Shown here one piece after another: positions 8,104-16,243 of a stretch of 20,360 nucleotides of DNA. The translations under genes were made by a program, and so were the position numbers. The notes under the pieces were generated by a model, which did not search any database, was not told the DNA's origin, and saw only the letters and a list, made by a program, of their open reading frames with translations. The DNA comes from Schleiferiaceae bacterium (GTDB taxonomy: Bacteria > Bacteroidota > Bacteroidia > Flavobacteriales > Schleiferiaceae): contig JALQUY010000002.1 of the NCBI GenBank assembly GCA_023260615.1, positions 1-20,360 of the forward strand, written 5' to 3'. The stretch's first letter is position 1. Each line of letters begins with the position of its first letter.

Positions 8104-8822
8104 GTGCAGCGAGCAGCCATGCGGTTCATGGGCTCATGCTCAGCAAGATTCCCTACGGGGACAAAGGGCATATTCTGAAGATTTGGACCCGGCCCTTTGG
8201 GGTGCAGGCCTATATGGTGCACAGTGTGCGTTCGGGCAAGTCCGGGATGCGGCCGGCGCTGTTGCTGCCCATGACCGCCTTGGACGCGGTGGTGAGCCAC
8301 CGGGACAAGGGACAGCTTGAAAAAGTCTCCGAGGTGCGTGCGCTAGTCGTTTGGAAGCGCTTAGCCACGGACCCCATGTGTCAGGCGCTTTGCCTCTTTG
8401 CGGCGGAAATCTTGACCAAGACACTGAAGGCGGGGGACAGCAGCGAAGACTTTTTCGACGATGTCATGGATGCGCTGCACCGCTGGGACGAGCCAGGGAC
8501 CTCCTTGGCGATGGCGGCCGTGGAGCTCTGCGCCTTGATGGCCCATCACTTGGGTTTTGCATTGGAGCCGGAAGACTACCGTTCGGGCTGGGAGTTTGAC
8601 CTTCAAGAAGGGCAGTTCTGCCCCGAGGGTCAGAGCCAGGGGGAATTTATCGATGCCGAGGCCACGGCGGCCCTAGTGGGTTGGATGCAGCAGCGCGAGG
8701 TCGTTCCAACCAAGGCCATTCGGCACCGTTTGCTGGATCGATTGCTTTTGGGGCTGCGCTGGCACCACCCGGGAATGGGCGAAGTGCACAGTGTGGACGT
8801 CTTGCGCGCCCTGCAGGCTTAA
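8100..8822 (+). CDS. recO: DNA repair protein RecO
   Basis: This 240-aa protein matches RecO, which with RecR loads RecA onto SSB-coated single-stranded DNA and anneals complementary strands (RecF pathway). The N-terminus has the expected OB-fold pattern: HGLMLSKIPYGDKGHILKIWT, followed by the PALLLPMTALDAVV segment. The rest is the helical C-terminal domain, with LCALMAHHLGFALEP as the recognisable piece. The usual C-terminal zinc-finger cysteines of many RecO proteins are absent; a single CPEG is seen, as in other Bacteroidota members to my knowledge. Its ATG overlaps the porZ stop by 4 nt (ATGA), so it is probably translated by coupling. Its stop overlaps the stop of the opposing DUF4837 gene in a shared TTAA. 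Confidence 0.87.
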   Translation: MSAASSHAVHGLMLSKIPYGDKGHILKIWTRPFGVQAYMVHSVRSGKSGMRPALLLPMTALDAVVSHRDKGQLEKVSEVRALVVWKRLATDPMCQALCLFAAEILTKTLKAGDSSEDFFDDVMDALHRWDEPGTSLAMAAVELCALMAHHLGFALEPEDYRSGWEFDLQEGQFCPEGQSQGEFIDAEATAALVGWMQQREVVPTKAIRHRLLDRLLLGLRWHHPGMGEVHSVDVLRALQA

Positions 8823-9820
8823 GGTTTCAGGATCACGGATTGGAGCGAGGTCTCCAGCTCCATCATCACTTTCCGCTTTTTCATACTCGGACCGTAGACC
8901 AAGTAGCACAGGTTTACGACGCGGTTGTTCTTCTCATCCGTGTAGGAGTAGAGCAGGAAGGGGCCGCCGCCAAAGCCTTTTTGCGTTCGGAACAAGCCGC
9001 GCGACACATAGGTCAGTCGGTCGTCCTGCTGGCGGTAGGATTGAATGACGGGAATCTGAGGCTCTACCGCGAGGTAACTGCCGTCTTGGAGGCCTTCAAA
9101 GTAGGTGTTGAGTAGGGAGTCCAAGTCGCCGAGGAGCGCTTGACTGGGGTCGTATTCGCCGTCCCAAGGAGCCTCCCAAGCGAGCAGGTACTGAATGCTC
9201 TTTCGGGTGTCCTCGCGCAGCACGGCCATGCCGTCGCCGTTGAGCGTGGTCTTGAAGCCCTGGGCCAATGTGAGTTTTTGGACGCCTAGTTCTTTGAGGG
9301 AGGTGGGCACCACGGCGCTTTGGGTGCTCTTAATTCGGCTGGCCAGGACGCGTGAGTCGTGCGCGTCAAATTTGGCGATGACTTCAGGCAAGGAGGCCCG
9401 AACGCGTTGTTCCAGCTCATCCGCACTTGGGGCGATAATGGCAATGACCAACTGGGGCGAAGCCCAGAGGTCTCGAATTACCAGCGTGGCACTAGAATCG
9501 GGAATGACGGCCAGCGTCAAAATGCTTTTAGAGCGCTTCGTCAGGCTGGTGACGGCCTTTTGATCGATGCGCGAAAGATCAAAATGAGGTTCGGCCTGAG
9601 GGAGGCCCGCCATGGGTTCCGCCAGCGATTCAATAAGTGTCAGGCCCAAGCCGCCTTCCCAAAGGTCGCGGTCGCAAAACAGGGTGAGCTCGTTGTGGGT
9701 GCCGTTGCTGCTTGGGAGGCTGTTGCTGCGCTGTTGGGCGCGTGCTTCAGGGCTGTCCGCTTCGGGCTGGCATGCCGCGAGGGCCAGAACAAATCCGAGG
9801 GATAGCGCCTTCCAGGTCAT
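8819..9820 (-). CDS. DUF4837 family lipoprotein, function unknown
   Basis: This 333-aa predicted lipoprotein has a signal peptide with the lipobox LAAC (Cys17) and then a Ser/Asn-rich linker (about 20-40). The mature part fits the Bacteroidota DUF4837 family as I recall it: NELTLFCDRDLWEGGLG near 43-59, GLPQAEPHFDLSRI near 72-86, and a conserved C-terminal block with TYVSRGLFRTQKG and LCYLVYGP. No catalytic residues or known role can be named. The start overlaps the stop of the upstream lytic transglycosylase by 4 nt (ATGA), and the pair closes a long envelope-rich block. This context suggests a periplasmic-face or outer-membrane role linked to the cell wall, but that is inference from position only. 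Its end collides with recO. Confidence 0.8.
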   Translation of the reverse strand: MTWKALSLGFVLALAACQPEADSPEARAQQRSNSLPSSNGTHNELTLFCDRDLWEGGLGLTLIESLAEPMAGLPQAEPHFDLSRIDQKAVTSLTKRSKSILTLAVIPDSSATLVIRDLWASPQLVIAIIAPSADELEQRVRASLPEVIAKFDAHDSRVLASRIKSTQSAVVPTSLKELGVQKLTLAQGFKTTLNGDGMAVLREDTRKSIQYLLAWEAPWDGEYDPSQALLGDLDSLLNTYFEGLQDGSYLAVEPQIPVIQSYRQQDDRLTYVSRGLFRTQKGFGGGPFLLYSYTDEKNNRVVNLCYLVYGPSMKKRKVMMELETSLQSVILKP

Positions 9821-11076
9821 CCCTTGACTTTGAGTTTTTGGCCGATTCGGATGGTCGTTCCACGCATGCCGTTCCAGCGCTGGATATCGGACACGCGAAC
9901 GCCGTACTTCTTCGCAATGGCCCCCAAGGTGTCGCCGGAACGCACGGTGTGGTACTTGCTGCTCGAGCTGCCCGAAGAGCTACTGGCCACCTGGGTGGGC
10001 GGAGGCAAGGGCGCCTTGGCCAAGCGGTGGGCTGTTGTGGCATACAAGGTGTCGCTGAAGGCCACATAGGCGGGCATCGCCGCTTTGGGGATGACGAAGC
10101 TGTAGACCTTGCCTTCCTTGGTGGGGCCGGGCACGTGGTGCAACTTATACTGCGGGTTCAACACCGTGATCAGCGTGCTGTCAATGGACAAAACGGACGC
10201 AACGTCATAAAGCCCAACAGCTGCCGTGGCATTGACGGTGTCCACGTCAAAGAAGGTGGTGGGCGGGAGCTCTGCGCGGACGCCGTGCAGCCCTGCATAG
10301 TTCATCGCATAAACTGCCCCGATGAAAGCGGGTACGTAGTTGCGGGTTTCTTTGGGCAGGTAGGGACGGATTTCCCAGTAGGTGGTTCGGCCCCCCGAAT
10401 AGCGAATCGCCTTAGACACGTTGCCTGGACCCGCGTTGTAGGCGGCCAAGGCCAACTCCCAACTTCCAAAGATGTCGTACATCTTCTTCAAGTAGCGGCA
10501 GGCAGCGTCGGTGCTCTTGTAGGGATCCATGCGCTCGTCCACGTAGGAGGAGATTTCCAAGCCCTGCAATTTGCCCGTCGCATACATGAACTGCCAGAGG
10601 CCCTTGGCGCCCACCGGACTGGTGGCCGAGGGATTCATCGCGCTTTCGATGATGGGCAAGTACTTCAGCTCCATGGGCATGTTGTAGCGGTCCAAAGCGG
10701 CCTCAAAGATGGGGAAGTAGTAGCTCGAACGGCCAATGACGCGGCCTAGGAATTCTTTGCGGCGGCCCAGGTAAAACTGGATGGAATTTTTGACGTCGGG
10801 CGTGAAGCGCAAGTCCATAGGAGAACGCTGGTCCAAGGTGGCCAAGCGTTGCGCAATGACGGCTTCCGAAACGCCCAAGATGTCTGCAGCGTTGGTGTCT
10901 ACGCTCTTGATGGCGTGGTGGGTGAACGTTTTTTCGGCGCGGGAATTGAGCCAAGCAGCATAGGCCGAATCGGCTTTGGTCGCCAGCGGAAATTTGGGCA
11001 CAATGCTATCCATCACGGCAGCCTGGAGGGCCATCGTGCTCGTTAAAACGAACAAAACGAGAAAGCGTCGCATCAT
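9817..11076 (-). CDS. LysM-containing membrane-bound lytic transglycosylase (MltD-like)
   Basis: This 419-aa exported enzyme cleaves the glycan backbone of peptidoglycan to 1,6-anhydro products. The signal peptide covers about residues 1-20 and lacks a lipobox Cys, so it may be periplasmic and soluble. The SLT domain (about 120-250) has the catalytic Glu144 in LPIIESAMNPS, then GAKGLWQFM (157-164) and AYNAGPGNV (212-220), all diagnostic of family 1. A Ser-rich linker (365-373) leads to one C-terminal LysM (about 375-418: YHTVRSGDTLGAIAKKYGV) for peptidoglycan binding. E. coli MltD has more LysM modules. Two adjacent ATGs (11076, 11073) overlap the gatA stop, and the DUF4837 gene follows with a 4-nt overlap. 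Confidence 0.9.
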   Translation of the reverse strand: MMRRFLVLFVLTSTMALQAAVMDSIVPKFPLATKADSAYAAWLNSRAEKTFTHHAIKSVDTNAADILGVSEAVIAQRLATLDQRSPMDLRFTPDVKNSIQFYLGRRKEFLGRVIGRSSYYFPIFEAALDRYNMPMELKYLPIIESAMNPSATSPVGAKGLWQFMYATGKLQGLEISSYVDERMDPYKSTDAACRYLKKMYDIFGSWELALAAYNAGPGNVSKAIRYSGGRTTYWEIRPYLPKETRNYVPAFIGAVYAMNYAGLHGVRAELPPTTFFDVDTVNATAAVGLYDVASVLSIDSTLITVLNPQYKLHHVPGPTKEGKVYSFVIPKAAMPAYVAFSDTLYATTAHRLAKAPLPPPTQVASSSSGSSSSKYHTVRSGDTLGAIAKKYGVRVSDIQRWNGMRGTTIRIGQKLKVKG

Positions 11077-12491
11077 GAAAGCTGGTCTAGAACGCGGGCC
11101 GCTTGGAAGAGTTTAGGCTCATCAAAGGGACCGGCCATGATTTGCATACCAAAAGGTAGGCCATTTGGATGCGGACCAGCAGGAATACTCACCGCAGGGA
11201 TGCCCGCGATAGGTGCTTGAACGGTAAAAATATCTTCCAAGTACAAGACCGTAGGGTCCGTGTACTCTTGCCCCAAGGGGAAAGCGGTGTGCGGAGTCGT
11301 GGGCCCAATCAAGGCATCCACTTCCTGAAGGGCGGTCAACGTAGCGTCGCGCACCACTCGGCGGGCTTTTTGCGCCTTGCCGTAGAAGGCGTCAAAGTAA
11401 CCAGCGCTGAGGACAAACGTGCCCAACAAGATTCGGCGCTGCACCTCCTTGCCAAACCCTTCCGAACGCGACAGCTTGTACAAGGACTCCAGGTCCTCAA
11501 ACTGCTCGCTGCGGTGGCCAATATGAATACCGTCGTAGCGCGCCAGGTTGGAGCTCGCTTCAGCGGTGGTCAGGATGTAGTAGATGGGCACGAGGGCATC
11601 CAAGTAGGGAAAGTCGAGGGCTTTGACGCTGTGGCCAGCCGCTTGAAGTTTAGCTACGGTGGCGTCAAAATGGGCGCGAATCGCGGGATCCAAGGCCTCG
11701 TTTTCAATCACCTCGCGGTAGTAGCCAAAGGACATGGGACGATCGGCAGCAGCAGGCTGCATGGCAGGCACGACGCGGTCCGAGCAGGTCGTATCGTAGT
11801 CGTCCCCGCCCGAAATCACCTCCGTAATCAATGCCAAGTCGTCGAGGCACTTCGCAAAAGGCCCGACTTGGTCAAAGGAAGAGGCATAGGCAATCACCCC
11901 GTGGCGCGACACGCGTCCGTAGGTGGGCTTGACGCCGTAAATACCGGTAAAGGCAGCAGGCTGGCGAATGGAGCCGCCTGTATCGGAACCCAAAGAAGCG
12001 TGGCAGATATCCGCAGCCACAGCTGCGGCAGAACCGCCGGACGAACCTCCTGGCGTAAGCGCAGGGTTCAAGGGGTTTTTGACGGGACCGTAGGCGGACG
12101 TTTCGTTGGAGGAGCCCATGGCGAATTCGTCGCAGCCTGTTCGGCCCAAAACAATAGCGTCCGCTGCGAGCAATTTCTCGACGACGGTGGCCGAAAACTG
12201 GGCTTCAAAACCGCGCAGCATGTTCGAGCTCGCACTCACCCCATGCCCGGTGTAGCACAGGTTGTCCTTGAGGGCCATGATGACACCGGCAAGGGGTCCC
12301 GCCTGCCCAGCTTGGAGCTTGGCGTCTACCTCAGCCGCTTTGGCCCGGGCGCTCTCCGGAAAGAGCTCCACAAAAATGTTGAGATCGGATTTTTCTTCAG
12401 CGCGCTGCAAAGCCGCCTCTACCAGTTGGATACAGGTGGTCTCCCCGGCGTGAAGTGCCGAGTGCAGGCTTGCAATACTTGGATAGGTCAC
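11073..12491 (-). CDS. gatA: Asp-tRNA(Asn)/Glu-tRNA(Gln) amidotransferase subunit A
   Basis: This 472-aa amidase-signature enzyme is the glutaminase subunit of GatCAB. It releases ammonia from glutamine so that GatB can convert mischarged Glu-tRNA(Gln) or Asp-tRNA(Asn). The Ser-cisSer-Lys triad is intact: K75 in ALKDN, S150 in PGGSSGGS and the nucleophile S174 in DTGGSIRQP. Their spacing is the same as in Staphylococcus aureus GatA (K79, S154, S178). The length is normal. GatB and GatC are not in the window, so they must be encoded elsewhere. The start is a GTG at 12491 overlapping the tatA stop (GTGA), and its own stop overlaps the next ATG. A non-Gat amidase is possible in principle, but the motifs and length fit GatA best. 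Confidence 0.93.
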   Translation of the reverse strand: MTYPSIASLHSALHAGETTCIQLVEAALQRAEEKSDLNIFVELFPESARAKAAEVDAKLQAGQAGPLAGVIMALKDNLCYTGHGVSASSNMLRGFEAQFSATVVEKLLAADAIVLGRTGCDEFAMGSSNETSAYGPVKNPLNPALTPGGSSGGSAAAVAADICHASLGSDTGGSIRQPAAFTGIYGVKPTYGRVSRHGVIAYASSFDQVGPFAKCLDDLALITEVISGGDDYDTTCSDRVVPAMQPAAADRPMSFGYYREVIENEALDPAIRAHFDATVAKLQAAGHSVKALDFPYLDALVPIYYILTTAEASSNLARYDGIHIGHRSEQFEDLESLYKLSRSEGFGKEVQRRILLGTFVLSAGYFDAFYGKAQKARRVVRDATLTALQEVDALIGPTTPHTAFPLGQEYTDPTVLYLEDIFTVQAPIAGIPAVSIPAGPHPNGLPFGMQIMAGPFDEPKLFQAARVLDQLS

Positions 12492-12673
12492 TCCTTGTCC
12501 TTGGGCTTCTCGTCCTCGTCTTCTTTCATCGCCTTCTTAAACTCCTTGACGCCGCCGCCCAAGCCTTTCATCAACTCGGGAATTTTGCGACCGCCAAACA
12601 GCAAGAGGACCAAAGCCACGATCAGAACAATCTGCCAAGGGCCAACCATGCCCAGAAAAATGCTTGATACCAT
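12488..12673 (-). CDS. tatA: Twin-arginine translocase subunit TatA/TatE family
   Basis: This 61-aa protein is the pore-forming Tat component that exports folded proteins carrying twin-arginine signals. A short N-terminus leads to one membrane helix (about residues 12-26, [14 protein letters not shown]), the conserved FGG hinge (26-28) and an amphipathic helix (29-50) with [10 protein letters not shown] and FKKA. A charged Asp/Glu/Lys tail ends it. The helix plus hinge pattern is diagnostic; TatA cannot be told from TatB or TatE with certainty, but the short tail favours TatA. TatC is not in the window. It lies 43 nt downstream of gpsA, with a candidate promoter between, and is coupled to gatA by a 4-nt overlap. 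Confidence 0.92.
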   Translation of the reverse strand: MVSSIFLGMVGPWQIVLIVALVLLLFGGRKIPELMKGLGGGVKEFKKAMKEDEDEKPKDKE

Positions 12674-12693
12674 TGTGTTGTCGTTAATGGGGG

Positions 12694-12701
12694 TAAAAGT
12701 A
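12694..12701 (-). promoter_or_regulatory. Candidate -7 element for tatA-gatA
   Basis: In the 43-nt gap between gpsA and tatA the minus strand reads TACTTTTA, matching TAnnTTTG except for the last base. It lies 20 nt upstream of the tatA ATG, giving a plausible leader of about 15-17 nt. No -33 TTTG is obvious. It may give the tatA-gatA-transglycosylase-DUF4837 genes a transcript of their own. Confidence 0.35.
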
Positions 12702-12716
12702 CAAAGCCCCGTCCCG

Positions 12717-13712
12717 CTATTTCAGTTTTTCCGCCAACTCGCGGATGACTTTTTTCGCAGGTTTGCCCTCGTACAGAATTTTATAAACCGCCGAGGCGAT
12801 GGGCATTCGGACTTCGCGGGATTTTTTAACGTCCCGAATCAGCTTCGTCGCATAGTAACCTTCTGCTACCATGCTCATTTCCAACATCGCACTTCGAACG
12901 GTATAGCCCTTGCCGATGAGGTTGCCGAGGGTGCGGTTTCGGGAAAAGGGCGAGTACATCGTGACAAAGAGGTCGCCCGAATAGGCCGTTTTCGAAATGT
13001 CCCGTTTCATGGGCTGAACGGCCTTGATAAAGCGCTTCATTTCCACCAAAGCATTGCTGACGAGGACCGCTTGAAAATTGTCCCCGTAGCCCAAGCCGTG
13101 GCAGATGCCGGCGGCAATGGCGTAGATGTTTTTCAGCACGGATGCGTATTCGGTGCCGTAGATGTCGTCTGTGCAATTGGTTTGGATGGCGGGGCCGCTG
13201 ACTTTCTTCGCCAGGGCCTTGGAAAGTTGCTCGTTCTGGGAGGCAATGGTTAGGTAGGACAGGCGCTCCAGAGCGACTTCCTCCGCGTGGCAAGGTCCTA
13301 GAATGGCCCCGAACTGACTGTAGTCCAGCCCAAAGTGGTCGTGGAGGAACTCACCGACAATTTGGTGCGTTTGCGGCACAATGCCTTTAACGGCAGAGAA
13401 GACCATTTTGGTCGGCAGAATCTCGCGAAGCGGCTCAATGGCTTCGGCTAGGAAGGCGGAAGGAATGGCTAAGACCAAAATGTCCGAATCTTCAGCGACA
13501 GCGCAGATGTCACTGTCCATATCCAGCTTGTCCACGTCCAACTCGACCTCCGACAAGTACTTGGGGTTGTGGTGGTGGATTTGAACGTGCAGAATGTCTT
13601 CATCGTGACGAAGCCACCAGCCCACGCGGTCGTTGTTCTGCGAGAGAATCTTGACCAAGGCGGTGGCCCAGGATCCGCTGCCGATAACGGCGATGGAAGG
13701 ATTTTTCCCCAT
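12717..13712 (-). CDS. gpsA: NAD(P)-dependent glycerol-3-phosphate dehydrogenase
   Basis: This 331-aa cytosolic enzyme reduces dihydroxyacetone phosphate to sn-glycerol 3-phosphate, the backbone for phospholipids. The N-terminal Rossmann fold has the nucleotide-binding motif [12 protein letters not shown] (8-19). The family block GPCHAEEVA (139-147) and the catalytic-lysine motif [13 protein letters not shown] (190-202, K194) follow, with [16 protein letters not shown] after them. The C-terminal helical domain has VAEGYYATK and ends with the lysine-rich [11 protein letters not shown]. Length is normal. ATG 13712 is 7 nt downstream of the M28 peptidase stop, so it is probably part of the same transcript. 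Its role fits the membrane and lipoprotein content of the block. Confidence 0.95.
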   Translation of the reverse strand: MGKNPSIAVIGSGSWATALVKILSQNNDRVGWWLRHDEDILHVQIHHHNPKYLSEVELDVDKLDMDSDICAVAEDSDILVLAIPSAFLAEAIEPLREILPTKMVFSAVKGIVPQTHQIVGEFLHDHFGLDYSQFGAILGPCHAEEVALERLSYLTIASQNEQLSKALAKKVSGPAIQTNCTDDIYGTEYASVLKNIYAIAAGICHGLGYGDNFQAVLVSNALVEMKRFIKAVQPMKRDISKTAYSGDLFVTMYSPFSRNRTLGNLIGKGYTVRSAMLEMSMVAEGYYATKLIRDVKKSREVRMPIASAVYKILYEGKPAKKVIRELAEKLK

Positions 13713-13719
13713 GGGTAGT

Positions 13720-15144
13720 TTATTGGACGCGCGCGTTCTTGACGGCGATGTCTACAAAGGTGAGGCGCGGATGGGCTTCGGCGCGTCGAATAATTTCAAG
13801 TGCGGCTTCCGTGACTTTCACCAAGCCGTCCATGTCAATTTTCTCTAGGTCGTCCGTGGGGCCGTGGTAGTCCTCGTGCAAACCGGTGTGCAGCATGATG
13901 GCGGGGATGCCCGCACGCACAAAGGAGGCGTGGTCGCTTCGTGGAAAGAGCGCGGGAATTTCCTCAATGCCAAACTGGTCGCAGGGCATGTCGCGGAGGA
14001 TGCTCGTCCATTCTGTGGCGCTCTCGGTGGCATAGACCATTAAGCTGTCGGCACGGTTCAAGCGACCCACCATATCAATGTTCAGCATGTAGGAAAAGTC
14101 ATGCACGGGAACAGGGCAATGCTCCACAAAGTACTTGGATCCCAACAGGCCGTCTTCCTCCGCGGAAAAGGCGACAAAAAGTACGTTGCGACCTTGGACT
14201 TCAGGGTGTTGGCGAATTTGTCGGATAAGCTCAAGCAAAACAGCGGTTCCGCTGGCATTGTCATCTGCGCCATTGTGCACTTGTCCCTCGGCTTTAGGGT
14301 CACGCGATCCCCATTTGCCCAATCCAACGTGGTCGTAGTGGGCGCCAATCACCATCGTGGTGGGCTTACCGTTATCCAGGAAACCAGCGACGTTGTAGGC
14401 CTCAGCGCCACGCTCTTGGATCGACATGGAGAAGCCAAGATCTTTTTGAGTACGACGGAGCTTCCGCACCCATTTCTTTCCACTTACCAGGGCCACCGGA
14501 ATGCCGAGGTCGCGTTGGCGGCGAATCATCATTTGGGTGATGCCTTTTTTGTTGGTGCGGTCGAGCAAAATGACCGCTTTGGCGCCCGCTTTTTTGGCGT
14601 TTTCGATTCGGGTTGAAAGCCCCGTATAGTACTTGGCGAACTTCTTTTTATCCTTGGCGCTCAGTTCCCAGTCCATGGTCACAATTTGGCCCATCAGTTC
14701 TTGGCCCGAATAGTGCACGCCTTCAATGCCGGCCTTCACATAGACCGAACTTCCTTCAAACGCGCCCGTCTGACTGTAGGGCAAGAGGACAAAAGCAGGT
14801 GCGGCTTCCTGGGTTTCATTGACGAAGAGACTGTCGTTTTTGACCCGAATCCAGTTGCCATGCTTGGGCAAGTGGGCAGGCCGTGGGGCCACAAATTGCT
14901 GGGTGTAGCCGCCCGGGAAGAATGGCTGAAGGCCGGCTTCTTGAAAATTGCGGATGATGTAGGCGACCGCTTGATTGGCGCCTTCGGTACCCGGCAATCG
15001 GCCCTCTAAATCGTCGGAAGCCAAAAATTCCATATCGCGCTTGAGGTTCTCGCGAGACTCAAGAGGAAGGCTGCCACACTTAAATACCTGGGCAGACAGC
15101 CCGAAAGCGGCAACTACAAAAACAAAAAAGAGACTGCGTTTCAT
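13720..15144 (-). CDS. Secreted M28 family zinc metallopeptidase with PA-like insert
   Basis: This 474-aa exported protease starts with a signal peptide (MKRSLFFVFVVAAFGLSA, cleavage near residue 19). The middle (about 110-240) resembles a protease-associated (PA) insert. The M28 catalytic domain holds the full two-zinc set: H269 and D271 in GAHYDHVG, D294 in NGADDNASG, general base E329 and ligand E330 in SAEEDG, D357 in NIDMVG, and H427 in EDYHGPTDD. Such enzymes are aminopeptidases or related exopeptidases; the natural substrate is unknown. There is no T9SS sorting domain, so it is probably periplasmic. The ATG at 15144 is preferred over a TTG at 15150. It follows lspA by 12 nt and precedes gpsA by 7 nt. 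Confidence 0.9.
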   Translation of the reverse strand: MKRSLFFVFVVAAFGLSAQVFKCGSLPLESRENLKRDMEFLASDDLEGRLPGTEGANQAVAYIIRNFQEAGLQPFFPGGYTQQFVAPRPAHLPKHGNWIRVKNDSLFVNETQEAAPAFVLLPYSQTGAFEGSSVYVKAGIEGVHYSGQELMGQIVTMDWELSAKDKKKFAKYYTGLSTRIENAKKAGAKAVILLDRTNKKGITQMMIRRQRDLGIPVALVSGKKWVRKLRRTQKDLGFSMSIQERGAEAYNVAGFLDNGKPTTMVIGAHYDHVGLGKWGSRDPKAEGQVHNGADDNASGTAVLLELIRQIRQHPEVQGRNVLFVAFSAEEDGLLGSKYFVEHCPVPVHDFSYMLNIDMVGRLNRADSLMVYATESATEWTSILRDMPCDQFGIEEIPALFPRSDHASFVRAGIPAIMLHTGLHEDYHGPTDDLEKIDMDGLVKVTEAALEIIRRAEAHPRLTFVDIAVKNARVQ

Positions 15145-15156
15145 GCGCAAGAGGGT

Positions 15157-15798
15157 TTATCGGTTTTGGCCCCAGTTTTCTGGATTTCTAGAGCTCCAGT
15201 ACAGCAGAACCACGCCCACGGTCACGCAAGCGTCCGCCAAGTTAAAGATGGGCCGGAAAAAGATGAAATATTCGCCGCCCCAGAAGGGCATCCATTCGGG
15301 TAAAACACCCTCCCAGAGGGGAAAGTAGAGCATGTCGACGACGTTGCCCAGGAGCATGGGCGCATAGCCACTTCCCCATTGGGCAATGCCGCTGTAGATG
15401 AGCCAGTCGCTGTATTCGGCAGAATAGGTGAGTCCGCGGTCAAAGAGTAAGCCGTAAAACAAGCTGTCCACCACATTGCCCAGGGCGCCCGCGAGCACCA
15501 CGCCAAAAGCGACGAGGACAAAAAGGGTTGCGCCCCCTTTGGCCAAGCGGTTCATGTACCAAAGAATACCCGCAATGGCGAGAATTCGGAAGCTGCTCAA
15601 GGCATATTTGCCTGCCACGCCGCCCCATTCCATGCCAAAGGCCATGCCTGGGTTTTCCGTGAAATGGAGCTGAAACCAGGGAGCAATTTCCACGCTTTCG
15701 CCCAAAGCGAAGGTGGTTTTGATCCAGAGTTTGAGGGCTTGGTCCAGGAAGACCAGAAGGGCTGCCAAAAGCAGCGGTTTTTTAAGGGCAGGGTTCAC
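15157..15798 (-). CDS. lspA: Lipoprotein signal peptidase (signal peptidase II)
   Basis: This 213-aa polytopic membrane aspartyl protease removes signal peptides from diacylated prolipoproteins such as GldH and the DUF4837 protein in this window. Visible features are the N-terminal LLVFLDQALKLW helix, the TENPGMAFG motif (48-55), and the two catalytic aspartates: D111 in GNVVDSLFYG and D189 in FNLADA. Between them is an extra segment of about 45 residues (117-160) with a second GNVVD (151-154 plus D154), which I recall in other Bacteroidota LspA proteins and which makes this one longer than E. coli LspA. The start overlaps the dksA-like stop by 4 nt. Inhibition by globomycin would be expected from the family but cannot be judged here. 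Confidence 0.93.
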   Translation of the reverse strand: MNPALKKPLLLAALLVFLDQALKLWIKTTFALGESVEIAPWFQLHFTENPGMAFGMEWGGVAGKYALSSFRILAIAGILWYMNRLAKGGATLFVLVAFGVVLAGALGNVVDSLFYGLLFDRGLTYSAEYSDWLIYSGIAQWGSGYAPMLLGNVVDMLYFPLWEGVLPEWMPFWGGEYFIFFRPIFNLADACVTVGVVLLYWSSRNPENWGQNR

Positions 15799-16175
15799 CG
15801 TTGCTTCATCTTGGCCTCCATGCTCATAGTGGCGTGGGGGACCAACTTAAGTCGTTCTTTTTCAATGCGTTTACCGGTCACTCGGCACATGCCATAGGTC
15901 TTGTTCTCAATGCGAATAATCGCGGCACGCAGGTCGCGCAGAAACTTCTCTTGGCGGGCGGCCAGCTGGGCATTGGCTTCTTTGCTCATGGTCTCCGAAC
16001 CTTCCTCAAAACTTTTGAAGATGGGCGAGGTGTCCTCCGTGCCATTGTCCATGTCGTTGGTGAACTGCTCGCGCAAAATGCGGAGGTCCTCCTCGGCTTT
16101 GTCAATTTTGCTTTGGATCAATACGCGGAACTCTTCCAAGTCCGCGTCGCTGTATCGTTCGTGGGTATTTTCCAT
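15795..16175 (-). CDS. DksA/TraR-family protein with degenerate zinc finger
   Basis: This 126-aa protein has the DksA/TraR layout: a long helical N-terminal part (about 10-90, probably a coiled coil that could enter the RNA polymerase secondary channel) and a C-terminal finger with YGMCRVTGKRIEKERLKLVPHAT (94-116). Classical DksA uses four cysteines. Here only C97 remains; T100 and the positions near 118-121 replace the others, so zinc is unlikely to be bound in the usual way. The proline-His-Ala-Thr end is characteristic of Bacteroidota members. Function as a (p)ppGpp cofactor is possible but not shown. It is coupled to lspA by a 4-nt overlap and preceded by a 68-nt gap with a candidate promoter. 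Confidence 0.85.
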   Translation of the reverse strand: MENTHERYSDADLEEFRVLIQSKIDKAEEDLRILREQFTNDMDNGTEDTSPIFKSFEEGSETMSKEANAQLAARQEKFLRDLRAAIIRIENKTYGMCRVTGKRIEKERLKLVPHATMSMEAKMKQR

Positions 16176-16194
16176 GATTCCAAGAGTAAGGAGC

Positions 16195-16202
16195 CGAATA
16201 TA
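16195..16202 (-). promoter_or_regulatory. Candidate -7 element for the dksA-like gene
   Basis: The minus strand reads TATATTCG in the 68-nt gap after ileS, 7 of 8 matches to TAnnTTTG. The ATG lies 19 nt downstream, leaving a leader of about 15 nt. No clear -33 box is seen. This would separate the dksA-lspA-peptidase-gpsA genes from ileS transcription. Confidence 0.4.
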
Positions 16203-16243
16203 CGCAATCCGATGTTTTACAGCCGGTAATTGTTCGTTACTTC

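Noticed and set aside
11169..13253. A 694-codon plus-strand open frame antisense to gatA, tatA and gpsA
   Set aside because: It crosses three well-supported genes on the other strand, shows no recognisable domain and has the composition of a GC-rich antisense shadow.
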